Below, piece after piece: positions 17,373 through 26,688 of a stretch of DNA of 64,000 nucleotides (positions are counted from its first letter, which is position 1; each line of letters opens with the position of its first letter). The position numbers were made by a program, and so were the translations under genes. Below the pieces are notes generated by a model that was not told the origin of the DNA, made no database searches, and was given only the letters and a program-made list of their open reading frames with translations. The DNA lies in the NCBI GenBank assembly GCA_008015325.1, contig SSFI01000014.1, positions 1-64,000 on the forward strand. The letters are read 5' to 3'. This DNA is from Rheinheimera sp. Its GTDB lineage: Bacteria > Pseudomonadota > Gammaproteobacteria > Enterobacterales > Alteromonadaceae.

Positions 17373-18836
17373 ATGAAAAAAACCAGCCTTGCTTTAATCA
17401 TCTCTGCAGTTTGTTACAGTCAGCTTGCGCAGGCTGAAGGTTACAAACTGTTTGAACAGTCCGTCAGCGCTATGGGTAACGCCTATGCAGGCCGTGGTGC
17501 CCAAATCACCGACGCGACTTTAGTGCATTCCAACCCAGCTGCTATCACTCAATTAGCTGGCTCGCAACTGGCGGGCGGCCTGAATTTGATCCACGCCGAA
17601 ACTAAGTACAACCAGGTCAGCGCGCAAAGTGCCAACGGCGCCCCTGTAGTGGGTCGTGCGGACGGAAAAAATAGTTTGAACGAAGCTGTGCCTTTTGTGT
17701 TTTACAGCACAGCGCTCAATGACAAGCTCAGTCTCGGCACTGGTTTTTACGTGCCATTTGGGTTGTCCTCGGATTATCAGGACGATTGGGCCGGCCGTTA
17801 TTTTGCTGACGAAACCGCGATAGAAGTGCTGGCCGTCACGGCCGTCGCCGCTTACAAACTGACAGAGCAGTGGTCAGCTGGTATTGGCATCAACCTGAAT
17901 CACGCCGAAGGCACTTTATCGAAATTTAAAGATCACAGCGGCCTGTGTGAACTGGGCACTGGCATCAATCAGCTGTATAAAGCCGATGTCTATAACCCGT
18001 TGCTGTGTCAAAGCCACTATGCTGTCACCGGCGACGATCTGGCCGTTGGCTACAGCCTCGGTTTACACGGTCAGCCGACACCATCACTGCGTGTCGCTGT
18101 CGCTTATCACAGCGCGGTAAAGTTTAATCTGCAGGGCGATTCTGAAATCACCAACACCCCTATTACCGGTGCGCAAGTGGCCGGCAACAGCAATTTTATT
18201 GTGGCAAGCCCTACGCTGCCGGCGATTAGCAAACAGACTGGCAAGCTGGCGATTAATCCACTTGCAATTGAAGCCAGTCAATTAGCGCTGACCACACCGG
18301 CAAGCCTCGCATTCAGTCTGGATCATCAGCTCAATGCCGAATGGTCCTGGCAAGCCAGCCTGAGCTGGACCCTGTGGAGTGATTTCCGCTCGATCGACAT
18401 CGTGAGCACCGCCGACACGCCGAGTATTTCCCTGTCCACGCAACAGCCACAAAATCTCAATAGCACAGGTTACATCGGCTTTATTCCTGAGCATTGGCGC
18501 GACAGCGTTTCAGTGGCGGTTGGTCTGAGCTGGCAGCAGCAAAGCGACCGGATGTTCAAAACCGGCCTCGCTTATGATGAAAACCCGATTGAACAATCAC
18601 ATCGCACAGCGCGGGTTCCGACCACAGATCGTGTCTGGTGGACTGTGGGCATGAATCAGCAACTGAATGCACAATGGACCCTGGACCTTGCTGCCGGCTG
18701 GATGTGGATGGATGCGCTGAATATTCGCGAGCGGGAATACAATGTGCAGGAAGTGGCATTGTATAAATCAGGCCTGAGCGCACATTATCGCAATGATGCC
18801 TGGTTGCTGGGTGCGCAGCTGAACTACCGGTTTTAA
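17373..18836 (+). CDS. FadL/OmpP1/TodX family outer-membrane transporter
   Basis: The 487-residue protein has a signal peptide (cleavage after QLAQA). The mature N-terminus EGYKLFEQSVSAMGNAYAGRGAQITDATLVHSNPAAITQL is the hallmark of the FadL family hatch domain (NPA motif). Repeated barrel strands follow up to the terminal YRF. Family members take up long-chain fatty acids or other hydrophobic compounds through a lateral opening in the barrel. Neighbours give no further hint, but a FadR-like operator in the promoter region favours fatty acids. A strong terminator follows. Confidence 0.92.
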   Translation: MKKTSLALIISAVCYSQLAQAEGYKLFEQSVSAMGNAYAGRGAQITDATLVHSNPAAITQLAGSQLAGGLNLIHAETKYNQVSAQSANGAPVVGRADGKNSLNEAVPFVFYSTALNDKLSLGTGFYVPFGLSSDYQDDWAGRYFADETAIEVLAVTAVAAYKLTEQWSAGIGINLNHAEGTLSKFKDHSGLCELGTGINQLYKADVYNPLLCQSHYAVTGDDLAVGYSLGLHGQPTPSLRVAVAYHSAVKFNLQGDSEITNTPITGAQVAGNSNFIVASPTLPAISKQTGKLAINPLAIEASQLALTTPASLAFSLDHQLNAEWSWQASLSWTLWSDFRSIDIVSTADTPSISLSTQQPQNLNSTGYIGFIPEHWRDSVSVAVGLSWQQQSDRMFKTGLAYDENPIEQSHRTARVPTTDRVWWTVGMNQQLNAQWTLDLAAGWMWMDALNIREREYNVQEVALYKSGLSAHYRNDAWLLGAQLNYRF

Positions 18837-18865
18837 CCGGCTATACGCAGACGCGCTGAAAATTG

Positions 18866-18894
18866 AAGACCCACGCTCGCGTGGGTCTTGTTTT
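18866..18894 (+). terminator. Intrinsic terminator after the FadL gene
   Basis: AAGACCCACGC (18866-18876) pairs with GCGTGGGTCTT (18879-18889), followed by GTTTT: an 11-bp stem with a two-base loop. It can also serve the DUF4097 gene on the other strand. Confidence 0.88.
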
Positions 18895-18944
18895 ATCCGG
18901 CATCCCTCAGCTTGTTGCTCAAGCCCGCTGTTTTGCAACGTTAA

Positions 18945-19904
18945 TCAATGTTTTTTCAGTTCAATTTCACCGGATACGGTCGAAATTTCCACATTGCCCT
19001 CACCACTTCCGGTACGGAATTCCAGATGCCGGCGTGGACCGTATTTAGCGCGGGTGGCTTTATCTGCGGTCAGACCGTTGTCGATATCACCACCGGCGCT
19101 GGCTTCTAATTCAAAGCGGGCACTGACATCGGCATCGAGCGTCAGCCGGCTGGCACCGCTGACACTGCTGGCGGAAATGCGCGGTTTTTTACTGTTTTTA
19201 ATTGCGGCCCTGATCTCGCCGTTGACGCTGCTGAATTCCAGACGTTCGGTGCCGGTTAAATCCAGCCGCCCCTCGCCGTTGACCACTTCCAGTTCCACCT
19301 CACGGGCACTGCTCTGACTGCTGATTTCGCCATTGACAGATTCAAGCTCCAGCGTACCTGACGAATCTTTGTCACTGATTTGGCCATTGACTGTGGTGAT
19401 ATGGATACGGCCTGAATTATCCCGGCTGCTGATCTCACCATTGACGGTTTCCAGCGCAATATCGCCTTTGAGCTTTTCGGCATCGACTTTGCCGTTGACT
19501 GTCGTCAGCCGGGCACCGCCTTCAATGCCGCTGGCTGTGACGTTGGCATTCACACCGCTGAATTTCAGCTCGCTGCCAACCGGCACTTCGATGGTCAGAT
19601 CTGAGCCTTCTTGTTTATCAGAATTCCAGCCGCCGAAATTATTCCGTGGCATTTTTACCGCAAAGCGGGTGACACCGTTTTCAGAAGTCAGCTCATAGCC
19701 TTCGGCTTTTTCGTCCAGCGTACCTTTGACACTGAATGTGTTCGCTTTGACCGCCACAATCCGCACTTCACCACGCATGTTTTCAATTTCAATTTTCTCA
19801 GACGCCGACACGTTACGGCTTTGATCAATGGCTTCACCAGCGGCCCAGGCTGGCGCCTGCAGCAATGCCAGCATCAGGGCTGTCAGTTTAAATGGTTTGG
19901 TCAT
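18945..19904 (-). CDS. DUF4097 beta-strand repeat protein, secreted
   Basis: The 319-residue protein has a signal peptide (ending AWAAG), then a right-handed repeat region. The motif 'vNGxI' recurs every 16-20 residues (TVNGKVDAEKL, TVNGEISSRD, TVNGQISDKD, SVNGEISSQS, VVNGEGRLDL, SVNGEIRAAI). This is the DUF4097/adhesin-type beta-helix of periplasmic or surface proteins. AGGAG precedes the ATG. It sits directly downstream of an anti-sigma factor and an ECF sigma factor (10-base gap), an arrangement often seen for DUF4097 proteins, so it is probably a structural target or modulator of that envelope-stress switch. Precise role unknown. Confidence 0.82.
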   Translation of the reverse strand: MTKPFKLTALMLALLQAPAWAAGEAIDQSRNVSASEKIEIENMRGEVRIVAVKANTFSVKGTLDEKAEGYELTSENGVTRFAVKMPRNNFGGWNSDKQEGSDLTIEVPVGSELKFSGVNANVTASGIEGGARLTTVNGKVDAEKLKGDIALETVNGEISSRDNSGRIHITTVNGQISDKDSSGTLELESVNGEISSQSSAREVELEVVNGEGRLDLTGTERLEFSSVNGEIRAAIKNSKKPRISASSVSGASRLTLDADVSARFELEASAGGDIDNGLTADKATRAKYGPRRHLEFRTGSGEGNVEISTVSGEIELKKH

Positions 19905-19914
19905 GGTCTTACTC

Positions 19915-20439
19915 CTAAGTCAGTTCGCTGGTTTCAACCAGTTTGGCAATGTAGCTAAGTTGTTGTTGCTGAAGTCTTTGTAATTGTTGGATCAGTTTTT
20001 GGTTGTCTGGCTGATACGCGAGTGCCAGCTCTATTTGTGCTTGTGCTTTATTCCAGATGGCGATTTGTTTTGACCAATCGCTGAATCCATCCGGGATTTG
20101 TTGTAATGCTTTGAGCTGCCGGGTTTGCTCTTCATTCAGCTGACGAGTCAGTTGTTCGCTGACCGCCAGCAATGACATCTCTGCTTGTGCCTGCGGCGCT
20201 TGTGTTGCATTGACGCCCGCCTGCGCCCCATTCTGAGTAAGCTGTGGCTCCAGTGGCAGCTGCTGCGGCCAGAACCACAGGGTCAGCACCGCTGCGGCGG
20301 CAACACCAAGCCAGGCGCCATAACCCCGACGCTGACGGGGCTCCAGTCTTGCTGATAACTCAGGCCACAAATCGCGTTGCGGCTCCAAAGCGGGTGCTAA
20401 CTGCGAAATCATCGCATCTAATTGCTGCTCAGTTTTCAT
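19915..20439 (-). CDS. Probable anti-sigma factor (single-pass membrane protein)
   Basis: From ATG 20439 the protein is 174 residues: a cytosolic segment of about 45 residues (EQQLDAMISQLAPALEPQRDLWPELSARL), one transmembrane helix (YGAWLGVAAAAVLTLWFW), and a glutamine-rich helical periplasmic domain with coiled-coil character (QKLIQQLQRLQQQQLSYIAKL). It overlaps the end of the ECF sigma gene by 11 bases. Gene order sigma, membrane protein, DUF4097 is the basis for calling it the anti-sigma partner. No zinc-binding HxxxCxxC motif is present, so it is not of the ZAS type. A longer upstream start is rejected because it would read deep into the sigma gene. Confidence 0.72.
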   Translation of the reverse strand: MKTEQQLDAMISQLAPALEPQRDLWPELSARLEPRQRRGYGAWLGVAAAAVLTLWFWPQQLPLEPQLTQNGAQAGVNATQAPQAQAEMSLLAVSEQLTRQLNEEQTRQLKALQQIPDGFSDWSKQIAIWNKAQAQIELALAYQPDNQKLIQQLQRLQQQQLSYIAKLVETSELT

Positions 20440-20941
20440 CAACCCAACTCCGTAATAATTGTCTGGCTCTGTGATACTGCGCTTTGCTGCTGCCTTCGGC
20501 AATTCCCAGCAAATCGGCGATTTCGTTATGTTGATACCCTTCCAGTGCAAACAGCACAAAAACTGCCCGGGCCTGCGATGGCAGGCGCAAAATTGCCTGT
20601 TCTAACTGCGGCATTTCAGGGGCGTCAACGTAGCCCTGCTCTTCCGGCTCTTCGTCAACCACTAACCGCATCACTTTGTTTTTACGCCAGATATCAACCG
20701 CAGTGCGGCTACTGATGCTATGCAGCCAGGTCGAGAAGCTGCTGTCACCGCGAAAACCTGGCAGCTGCTGCCAGGCGCGGACAAAGGCTTCCTGAGTCGC
20801 ATCTTCGGCCTGACCACGGTCGGCCAGTAGCCGCAGGCAAATTGCATAGACCCGTCCCTTAAATTGATGATACAACTGATAAAAAGCTTGTTGATCACCT
20901 TTTTTAGCCTGTTGAACCCAGGTTTCCAGCTGTTGCTGCAT
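20429..20941 (-). CDS. ECF-family RNA polymerase sigma factor
   Basis: The 170-residue cytosolic protein shows region 2 (AFYQLYHQFKGRVYAICLRLLADRGQAEDATQEAFVRAWQQL, with the characteristic DATQE-AFVRAW) and region 4 (LPSQARAVFVLFALEGYQHNEIADLLGIAEGSSKAQYHRARQLL, a helix-turn-helix). A short linker and no region 3 separate them, as in all ECF factors. It directs RNA polymerase to a small regulon, probably envelope-related. It is followed by an overlapping membrane anti-sigma gene and a secreted DUF4097 gene. Its own promoter should lie in 20942-21057; I could not identify a clear autoregulatory motif there. Confidence 0.92.
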   Translation of the reverse strand: MQQQLETWVQQAKKGDQQAFYQLYHQFKGRVYAICLRLLADRGQAEDATQEAFVRAWQQLPGFRGDSSFSTWLHSISSRTAVDIWRKNKVMRLVVDEEPEEQGYVDAPEMPQLEQAILRLPSQARAVFVLFALEGYQHNEIADLLGIAEGSSKAQYHRARQLLRSWVDEN

Positions 20942-21057
20942 CCTGACGCAATTTCCGTGATTAAGTTCTGTTGCAAGTGTAGTCGCTTGCTGTGTTGGAT
21001 TGGTTTAAAGCCGATGTTGAATTTGGATAAAAACTTTTTGCGCGTCACTGCAGACAG

Positions 21058-21082
21058 AAAAAAGCCGGTGGGTGACCGGCTT
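21058..21082 (-). terminator. Intrinsic terminator after thyA
   Basis: On the minus strand AAGCCGGT (21082-21075), loop of five, ACCGGCTT (21069-21062), then a TTTT run: a clean terminator closing the ptsP-lgt-thyA direction. Confidence 0.88.
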
Positions 21083-21109
21083 CAGCTTATCGATTTTTCA
21101 GCGCAGCGC

Positions 21110-21943
21110 TTAAATCGCTACCGGCGCTTTAATATGCGGATGCGCCTGATAATTCTGCAGTTCAAAATCTTCAAAACGGAAGGCAAAAATGTCTTTTACC
21201 GCGGGATTGAGTTTCATCTGCGGCAGCGGATAAGGCGTGCGGCTCAGTTGCAGCTCTACTTGTTCCAGATGGTTCAGATACAAATGCGCATCACCAAAGG
21301 TATGGACAAAATCACCGGGCGCCAAATCACAGACCTGCGCCACCATCAGAGTTAATAAAGCATAGCTGGCAATATTAAAGGGCACACCGAGGAAAATGTC
21401 GGCGCTGCGCTGATATAACTGACAAGATAGTTTGCCCTCGTTGACGTAAAACTGGAATAAGGTGTGACAAGGTGGCAATGCCTGTTTGCCCTGCGCGGCG
21501 TTTTCGCGCGGCGAGAAGCTGGTGTCCGGCAGTACCGCCGGGTTCCAGGCACTGACAATTAAGCGGCGTGAATCTGGTGTGCGTTTAATGTCGTTGATGA
21601 GCTGGCTGATTTGGTCAATCACCTGGCCATCTGCCCCTTGCCAGCTACGCCACTGCGCGCCATACACCGGCCCCAGTTCACCGTCATCCGTCGCCCAGCC
21701 GTCCCAAATCGATACGCCATTGGCTTTGAGGTAAGCGATATTGGTGTCGCCTTGTAAAAACCACAGCAGTTCATGAATGATTGACTTCAGATGACATTTC
21801 TTAGTCGTAACCAAAGGGAAGCCTTCAGCTAGGTTAAAACGCATCTGATAACCGAATACGCTGACTGTGCCAGTGCCGGTGCGATCGGTTTTACGATGGC
21901 CTTGTTCCAGCACGTGACGCATTAAATCCAGATACTGCTTCAT
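21110..21943 (-). CDS. thyA: Thymidylate synthase
   Basis: The 277-residue cytosolic enzyme converts dUMP to dTMP using methylenetetrahydrofolate. Key signatures are the start [26 protein letters not shown], the [10 protein letters not shown] loop binding phosphate, the catalytic cysteine in [13 protein letters not shown], and the substrate motifs [19 protein letters not shown] and [14 protein letters not shown] [16 protein letters not shown]. The C-terminus is ...[10 protein letters not shown], as usual. An insertion ([15 protein letters not shown]) before the active site makes it slightly longer than the 264-residue E. coli form. The start at 21943 overlaps the lgt stop by four bases (ATGA), implying translational coupling. 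Confidence 0.97.
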   Translation of the reverse strand: MKQYLDLMRHVLEQGHRKTDRTGTGTVSVFGYQMRFNLAEGFPLVTTKKCHLKSIIHELLWFLQGDTNIAYLKANGVSIWDGWATDDGELGPVYGAQWRSWQGADGQVIDQISQLINDIKRTPDSRRLIVSAWNPAVLPDTSFSPRENAAQGKQALPPCHTLFQFYVNEGKLSCQLYQRSADIFLGVPFNIASYALLTLMVAQVCDLAPGDFVHTFGDAHLYLNHLEQVELQLSRTPYPLPQMKLNPAVKDIFAFRFEDFELQNYQAHPHIKAPVAI

Positions 21944-22740
21944 GCTTTTGCTCCTTCCCGGCGATAACCCCAGACAATCAGCGCGATACCGGTCAGGATC
22001 ATCGGCATACAGAGCCACTGTCCCATCGACATGCCCATGCTCAGAATACCCAGATGCGCATCCGGTTCACGGAAGAACTCAATGCCAAAGCGGAACACGC
22101 CATAACCTAACAGGAACAAACCACCGACATTGCCGGCCGGCGGATTGCGTTTTTTGTACCACAGCAGCAGGAAAAACAGCACTATGCCTTCAAAAAAGAA
22201 CTCGTATAGCTGGCTGGGATGACGCGGTAAAGGCCCTGCGCCCGGGAACAGCATGGCCCAGGGCATATCCGAAGTCCGGCCCCACAGCTCACCATTGATA
22301 AAGTTGCCGATACGGCCAGCGCCTAAACCTAACGGCAATAACAGCACGACAAAATCGCCGAGTTGCAGGTAGCTTTTATTAAACTTGCGGCTTAACCACC
22401 ACATCGCGGTTAACACCCCCAACACGCCGCCGTGGAACGACATACCGCCTTCCCAAGTGCGGAACAGATACAGCGGGTCAGCGATAAAACCGGAGAAATT
22501 GTAAAACAACACATAGCCGATACGGCCGCCTAATACTACGCCTAAGAAGCCAAAAAACATCAGATCGCTGACCTGCTCGCGGGTCCAGCCGGAATTGGGC
22601 TTGTCAGCGGCGCGGTTGGCGAGCAAATTCGCCATCACAAACGCAATCAGATACATCAGACCGTACCAGCGGATGCTGAGCGGCCCCAGGCTAAAAATCA
22701 CCGGGTCAATTTGCGGAAATACCAGATAAGATTGTGACAT
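21940..22740 (-). CDS. lgt: Prolipoprotein diacylglyceryl transferase
   Basis: The 266-residue inner-membrane enzyme moves diacylglycerol from phosphatidylglycerol to the lipobox cysteine of prolipoproteins. It has seven hydrophobic segments and the Lgt signature [14 protein letters not shown] with preceding HGGVLG, including the essential histidine/arginine region ([12 protein letters not shown]). The start is set at ATG 22740 ([31 protein letters not shown]) because this matches the family N-terminus. The gene order ptsP-lgt-thyA is conserved across gammaproteobacteria. The gene ends in an ATGA overlap with thyA. Confidence 0.97.
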   Translation of the reverse strand: MSQSYLVFPQIDPVIFSLGPLSIRWYGLMYLIAFVMANLLANRAADKPNSGWTREQVSDLMFFGFLGVVLGGRIGYVLFYNFSGFIADPLYLFRTWEGGMSFHGGVLGVLTAMWWLSRKFNKSYLQLGDFVVLLLPLGLGAGRIGNFINGELWGRTSDMPWAMLFPGAGPLPRHPSQLYEFFFEGIVLFFLLLWYKKRNPPAGNVGGLFLLGYGVFRFGIEFFREPDAHLGILSMGMSMGQWLCMPMILTGIALIVWGYRREGAKA

Positions 22741-22834
22741 CAGACAACTCGTGACTATCAATAAACATAAAGGGCCACATCATACGAGATGCGGCGTGAA
22801 ATCCAAGCAATTTTGCTATGGGACACAACCAGAC

Positions 22835-25099
22835 TCAGGCACGCAACTGGTTCAGCAGTTGTTTCTGATCGAGGAAACGTTGTACCAACACCCGCACCTG
22901 TTTAGGCGACTGACAGGCCAGCACATCTGGTAATAACAACCTGAGCTCAGCCATATCAATTCGGCGCAATAACCATTTGATTTTGGCTAAATTACTGTGG
23001 TTCATACTAAAGCTGTTAAAGCCCATCGCCGCCAGCGTCAGTACACCCAGCGGTTCGCCACCGAGTTCGCCACAGATACTGATCGGGAACTGTAAGCCCT
23101 GTGCCTGTTGCCCGAGCTGATTCAGCGCGCGCAACACAGCCGGATGCATCGCATCATACAAATTACCAACACGCGGGTTGTTGCGGTCAACCGCCAGCAG
23201 ATACTGGGTTAAATCGTTGGTCCCAACTGAACAGAAATCGACTTTGCGCGCAAGTTCCGGCAACTGGAACATAATAGAAGGCACTTCAATCATCACGCCG
23301 ACTTTGGGTTTAGCGACAATGTTCTCGCCATTAAACTCATCGTCCACTTCGAACCAGGCCTGCCGGATCAGGCGCAAGGATTCATCGACTTCTGCGAGAT
23401 CAGAAATCATCGGCAGCAGAATATGCAGATTGTTGTAGCCAATATTGGCTTTGAGCATGGCGCGGATTTGCACCAGAAAAATTTCCGGATGGTCGAGCGT
23501 CAGACGTATGCCGCGCCAGCCTAAAAACGGGTTTTCTTCTGAAATAGGGAAATATGGCAGCGGTTTATCACCACCAACGTCCAGCGTGCGCATCACCACT
23601 GGCTTGCCGGGATAACCCTGCAGCACTTTGCGGTACAGCTCGACCTGCTCCAGCTCCGTCGGAAAACGACTGCGCATAATAAAAGGGAATTCGGTACGGT
23701 ATAAACCGACGCCGTTGGTGAATTCCGACTGTGTCGTCTCCAATTCAATGGCGAGGCCCGAGTTCACCATCAGACTGAAATCCTGACCGCAGCTGCTTTT
23801 GGCCGGCAAATGTAATTCAGCCTGATAACGCGCACTGAGCTCGGCGTCTTTACTAATCAGCGTGCGGTATTCCTGACAAATCGCATCAGCCGGTGACACC
23901 AGAATATGGCCCTGATAACCATCAACAATCAGGCGTTGACCCTGCCATTGCATCAGCGGTAATTCATCAACGCCCATCACCGCAGGAATACCGAGCGCAC
24001 GGGCCATAATGGCCGCGTGGGAGTTGACCGAGCCTTTGAGGGAGACAATAGCCACCAGCTGAGCGCGTGGGATCTCCGCCAACATCGAGGCCGACACATT
24101 TTCCGCCACTAACACCACCTGCTCTGGCAGGCGATGCTGACGCTGCTCAGTTTCCAGCAGATGATTCAGCACCCGCTGGCCTAAATCACGAATATCGGTG
24201 CCGCGCTCGCGCAGATAAGGGTCGTCCATATCATCAAACTGGCGGGCGAACCGTTCAACTACCAGCTTCAGCGCACTTTTGGCGCACCAGCCTTGTTTAA
24301 TCTGCGTTTCGATTTCATTACCAAGACTCGCAGCATCGAGCAGCTGATGATAAACATCAAAAATTGCCAGCGCGTCCGCCGGTAAATGCCCACTCATCCG
24401 CTCAGCCAGCCGGTTAAATTCGGCCTTAGTGACTTTGACGGCGCGATAAAAACGGTTCAGTTCTTTTTCCGGGTCGTCAGTGTGCTTCAGAGAAATGGCA
24501 TCAAAATCACTGGCAGGCTGCAATACATAAGCTTCACCAATCGCAATGCCGGGCGCACCAATCAGGCCCTGCATCTGACTATTTTGCTGTGTCGACGCAT
24601 TGCCGCCAGACGACATTTTGCGCATTTCGGCATTCACCAGCACAGACGCCAGCTGCACACCTAAAGTCACCAGAAAGGATTCTTCGTCTTCATTAAAAAT
24701 GCGCGAGTCTGACTGTTGAATCGTCAACACCCCGAGCACTTTACGGTGATGGATGATCGGGCAGCCTAAAAAGGCAGAAAAGCAATCTTCGGAAACTTCA
24801 GGGGTGACTTTAAAACGGGGATGCAGATGAGCCTGCGCCAGATTAATCGGTTCTTCGCGCTGACCGACCCAGCCGATCAGGCCTTCCGAGAAGCCTATCG
24901 AAACTTTGCCAATGGCTTGAGGGTTCAGGCCGTCGGTCGCCATCAGCATAAAATGTTGTTGTTCGTAATCAGCGAGGTAAACGGAACAGCATTCTGTGCG
25001 TAACGCCTGTTTGACATTGCGGACCAATCCGGCCAAAGCGCTTTCCAGCGATGGCTCCTGAGCTACGTCCTGCACGATGCGCCGTAACTGGCTGAGCAT
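22835..25099 (-). CDS. ptsP: Phosphoenolpyruvate-protein phosphotransferase PtsP (EI-Ntr)
   Basis: The 754-residue cytosolic protein is enzyme I of the nitrogen PTS. It has an N-terminal GAF domain (about residues 1-165), the PTS EI helical domain, the phosphohistidine domain with GSVNSHAAIMARALG (active His at about 361) and the PEP-binding TIM barrel (VGLYRTEFPFIMRSRFPTE, GTNDLTQYLLAVDR, ICGELGG). It takes phosphate from PEP and passes it to NPr and EIIA-Ntr, linking nitrogen and carbon status. The GAF domain may sense glutamine or alpha-ketoglutarate. The start at ATG 25099 has GAGG upstream. It follows rppH closely, as in E. coli. Confidence 0.96.
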   Translation of the reverse strand: MLSQLRRIVQDVAQEPSLESALAGLVRNVKQALRTECCSVYLADYEQQHFMLMATDGLNPQAIGKVSIGFSEGLIGWVGQREEPINLAQAHLHPRFKVTPEVSEDCFSAFLGCPIIHHRKVLGVLTIQQSDSRIFNEDEESFLVTLGVQLASVLVNAEMRKMSSGGNASTQQNSQMQGLIGAPGIAIGEAYVLQPASDFDAISLKHTDDPEKELNRFYRAVKVTKAEFNRLAERMSGHLPADALAIFDVYHQLLDAASLGNEIETQIKQGWCAKSALKLVVERFARQFDDMDDPYLRERGTDIRDLGQRVLNHLLETEQRQHRLPEQVVLVAENVSASMLAEIPRAQLVAIVSLKGSVNSHAAIMARALGIPAVMGVDELPLMQWQGQRLIVDGYQGHILVSPADAICQEYRTLISKDAELSARYQAELHLPAKSSCGQDFSLMVNSGLAIELETTQSEFTNGVGLYRTEFPFIMRSRFPTELEQVELYRKVLQGYPGKPVVMRTLDVGGDKPLPYFPISEENPFLGWRGIRLTLDHPEIFLVQIRAMLKANIGYNNLHILLPMISDLAEVDESLRLIRQAWFEVDDEFNGENIVAKPKVGVMIEVPSIMFQLPELARKVDFCSVGTNDLTQYLLAVDRNNPRVGNLYDAMHPAVLRALNQLGQQAQGLQFPISICGELGGEPLGVLTLAAMGFNSFSMNHSNLAKIKWLLRRIDMAELRLLLPDVLACQSPKQVRVLVQRFLDQKQLLNQLRA

Positions 25100-25114
25100 T
25101 TCAGACCTCACATC

Positions 25115-25147
25115 AAATAAATGCCAGCCTGCGGCCGGCATTTATTT
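25115..25147 (-). terminator. Hairpin between rppH and ptsP (terminator or attenuator)
   Basis: AAATAAATGCC (25115-25125) pairs with GGCATTTATTT (25137-25147), an 11-bp stem that overlaps the rppH stop codon. No long U run follows on the minus strand, so it may only partly uncouple ptsP from rppH transcription. Confidence 0.55.
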
Positions 25148-25646
25148 ATTTCTTTTTAATTTCCCGTCGAACAAAAGGTAAAGCGATTGGGGCAAACTCT
25201 TTCATGACCTTGCGGTAGACTTCCCGCTTAAAAGCCACTACTTGCCGCACCGGGTACCAATAACTGACCCAACGCCAGTCATCAAATTCAGGATGCGTGG
25301 TTTTCAGCAGATTAACGTCTTCATCCCGGCAAGTCAGCCGCAGCAAAAACCACTTTTGCTTCTGGCCGATACACACCGGATTCGAATCACGCCGAATCAG
25401 CCGCTTTGGCAGTTTATAGCGCAACCAGTGTTTGGTTGTTGCGACTATTTCTACATCTGCAGCGCTGAGTCCGACTTCTTCATGGAGTTCCCGATACATG
25501 GCCTGTTCCGGCGTTTCGCCATCATCAATGCCACCTTGCGGATACTGCCATGAGTGCTGTCCATATCTGCGAGCCCAAAACACCTGTCCCTGGTGATTAC
25601 AAATCACTATACCGACGTTGGCCCGAAAGCCTTCGGCATCGATCAC
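25146..25646 (-). CDS. rppH: RNA pyrophosphohydrolase
   Basis: The 166-residue Nudix hydrolase removes pyrophosphate from 5' ends of mRNA and so starts decay by RNase E. The Nudix box [23 protein letters not shown] is complete (G-x5-E-x7-R-E-x2-E-E-x-G). The family start [17 protein letters not shown] requires initiation at the GTG at 25646, supported by AGAGG seven bases upstream. The C-terminal basic stretch RREIKKK is typical. It lies upstream of ptsP as in enterobacteria and divergent from mutH. Confidence 0.95.
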   Translation of the reverse strand: MIDAEGFRANVGIVICNHQGQVFWARRYGQHSWQYPQGGIDDGETPEQAMYRELHEEVGLSAADVEIVATTKHWLRYKLPKRLIRRDSNPVCIGQKQKWFLLRLTCRDEDVNLLKTTHPEFDDWRWVSYWYPVRQVVAFKREVYRKVMKEFAPIALPFVRREIKKK

Positions 25647-26022
25647 ACAAACCTCTGGCTTGTTTACAACAGCGTTGGATTGATTCTTTCACAAAGTCGA
25701 AGGGACAGCAAATTGAATTTAACCAAAGCCACCCCCAAGTTATCCACAACTTAGCATTTATACAGTATCAGCCTGTGCACTTTTACACAGCGACTGTGCA
25801 TATAACTGTGCATATCCTTGTTCTTATCCCTGAATAACTTTGCCCAGGCAAAATTAATCAAACAACAGCAACCCAAATACACTATGAGTTTCAGCTAGTT
25901 AAGTCGTTTTACTCAGGCAAAAACCAGCGAATGTACTGTGTATAAGTTGGGTTGCTGATTAATTCACCAGAATGTTCAGGCTAAAAATGTTAGTGTACTC
26001 AAAGTGATAGACGGACTGTTTT
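25647..26022. other. Divergent intergenic region rppH-mutH
   Basis: These 376 AT-rich bases carry the upstream regions of both genes. A perfect DnaA-box consensus TTATCCACA lies at 25740-25748. The direct repeat ACTGTGCATAT occurs twice, at about 25793-25803 and 25805-25815. No open frame or RNA gene was recognised. Confidence 0.6.
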
Positions 26023-26688
26023 ATGCAACCTGCTTCTCCTGACTCGACCACCGAATTACTGCATCGCGCCCGGCAACTGGCCGGCTTCACGCTGGCCGAA
26101 CTGGCAGCGCAACTCAATCAACAACTGCCAGCAGATTTGCAAAAAGATAAAGGCACAGTCGGACAGTTGTTAGAACTGGCGTTAGGCGCCAGTGCCGGTT
26201 CTAAAGCAGAGCCGGACTTCCCCCATCTTGGCGTTGAATTAAAAACTATCCCGGTAGACCGAAGCGGCAAACCGCTGGAAAGTACTTATGTTTGTGTCGC
26301 GCCGATGACCGGCGCCGCGCTGCAGCGTTGGGAGGATTCCTGGGTCTGCCGCAAACTGCAGCAGGTACTTTGGGTGCCGGTGCTGGCAGAGCGCGGGATC
26401 CCGCTGGCAGAGCGCATGATAGGCCGGGCCTTTTTATGGCAACCCAGTGCTGAGCAGCAACAACTGCTGCGCCAGGACTGGGAGGAATTAATGGATTTGC
26501 TGGCGCTCGGTGGTTTAGCTCAGATCAAAGGCAGCCACGGCAAAGTGCTGCAGCTACGTCCTAAAGGTGCCAACAGTCAGGCGCTGACCCGGGCAATCGG
26601 GCCCGGCGGCGAACCTGTGCAGGCGCTGCCGCGCGGCTTTTACCTGAAAACCAGTTTCACCAGCCAAATCCTGCAACAAAACAGTTAG
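26023..26688 (+). CDS. mutH: DNA mismatch repair endonuclease MutH
   Basis: The 221-residue enzyme nicks the unmethylated strand at hemimethylated GATC sites during MutSL-directed repair. Catalytic residues are visible as D65 ... E72-x-K74 in EPDFPHLGVELKTIP, the D-(x)n-E-x-K motif of the restriction-enzyme-like fold. The C-terminal part (FYLKTSFTSQILQ) matches the family. Its presence implies Dam methylation in this organism. The stop overlaps by four bases with the stop of the convergent solute-binding protein gene. No strong ribosome site precedes the ATG. Confidence 0.95.
   Translation: MQPASPDSTTELLHRARQLAGFTLAELAAQLNQQLPADLQKDKGTVGQLLELALGASAGSKAEPDFPHLGVELKTIPVDRSGKPLESTYVCVAPMTGAALQRWEDSWVCRKLQQVLWVPVLAERGIPLAERMIGRAFLWQPSAEQQQLLRQDWEELMDLLALGGLAQIKGSHGKVLQLRPKGANSQALTRAIGPGGEPVQALPRGFYLKTSFTSQILQQNS

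Noticed and set aside
22751..22933. Small plus-strand frame overlapping the ptsP end
   Set aside because: It lies mostly antisense to ptsP, has no ribosome site and no recognisable motif.
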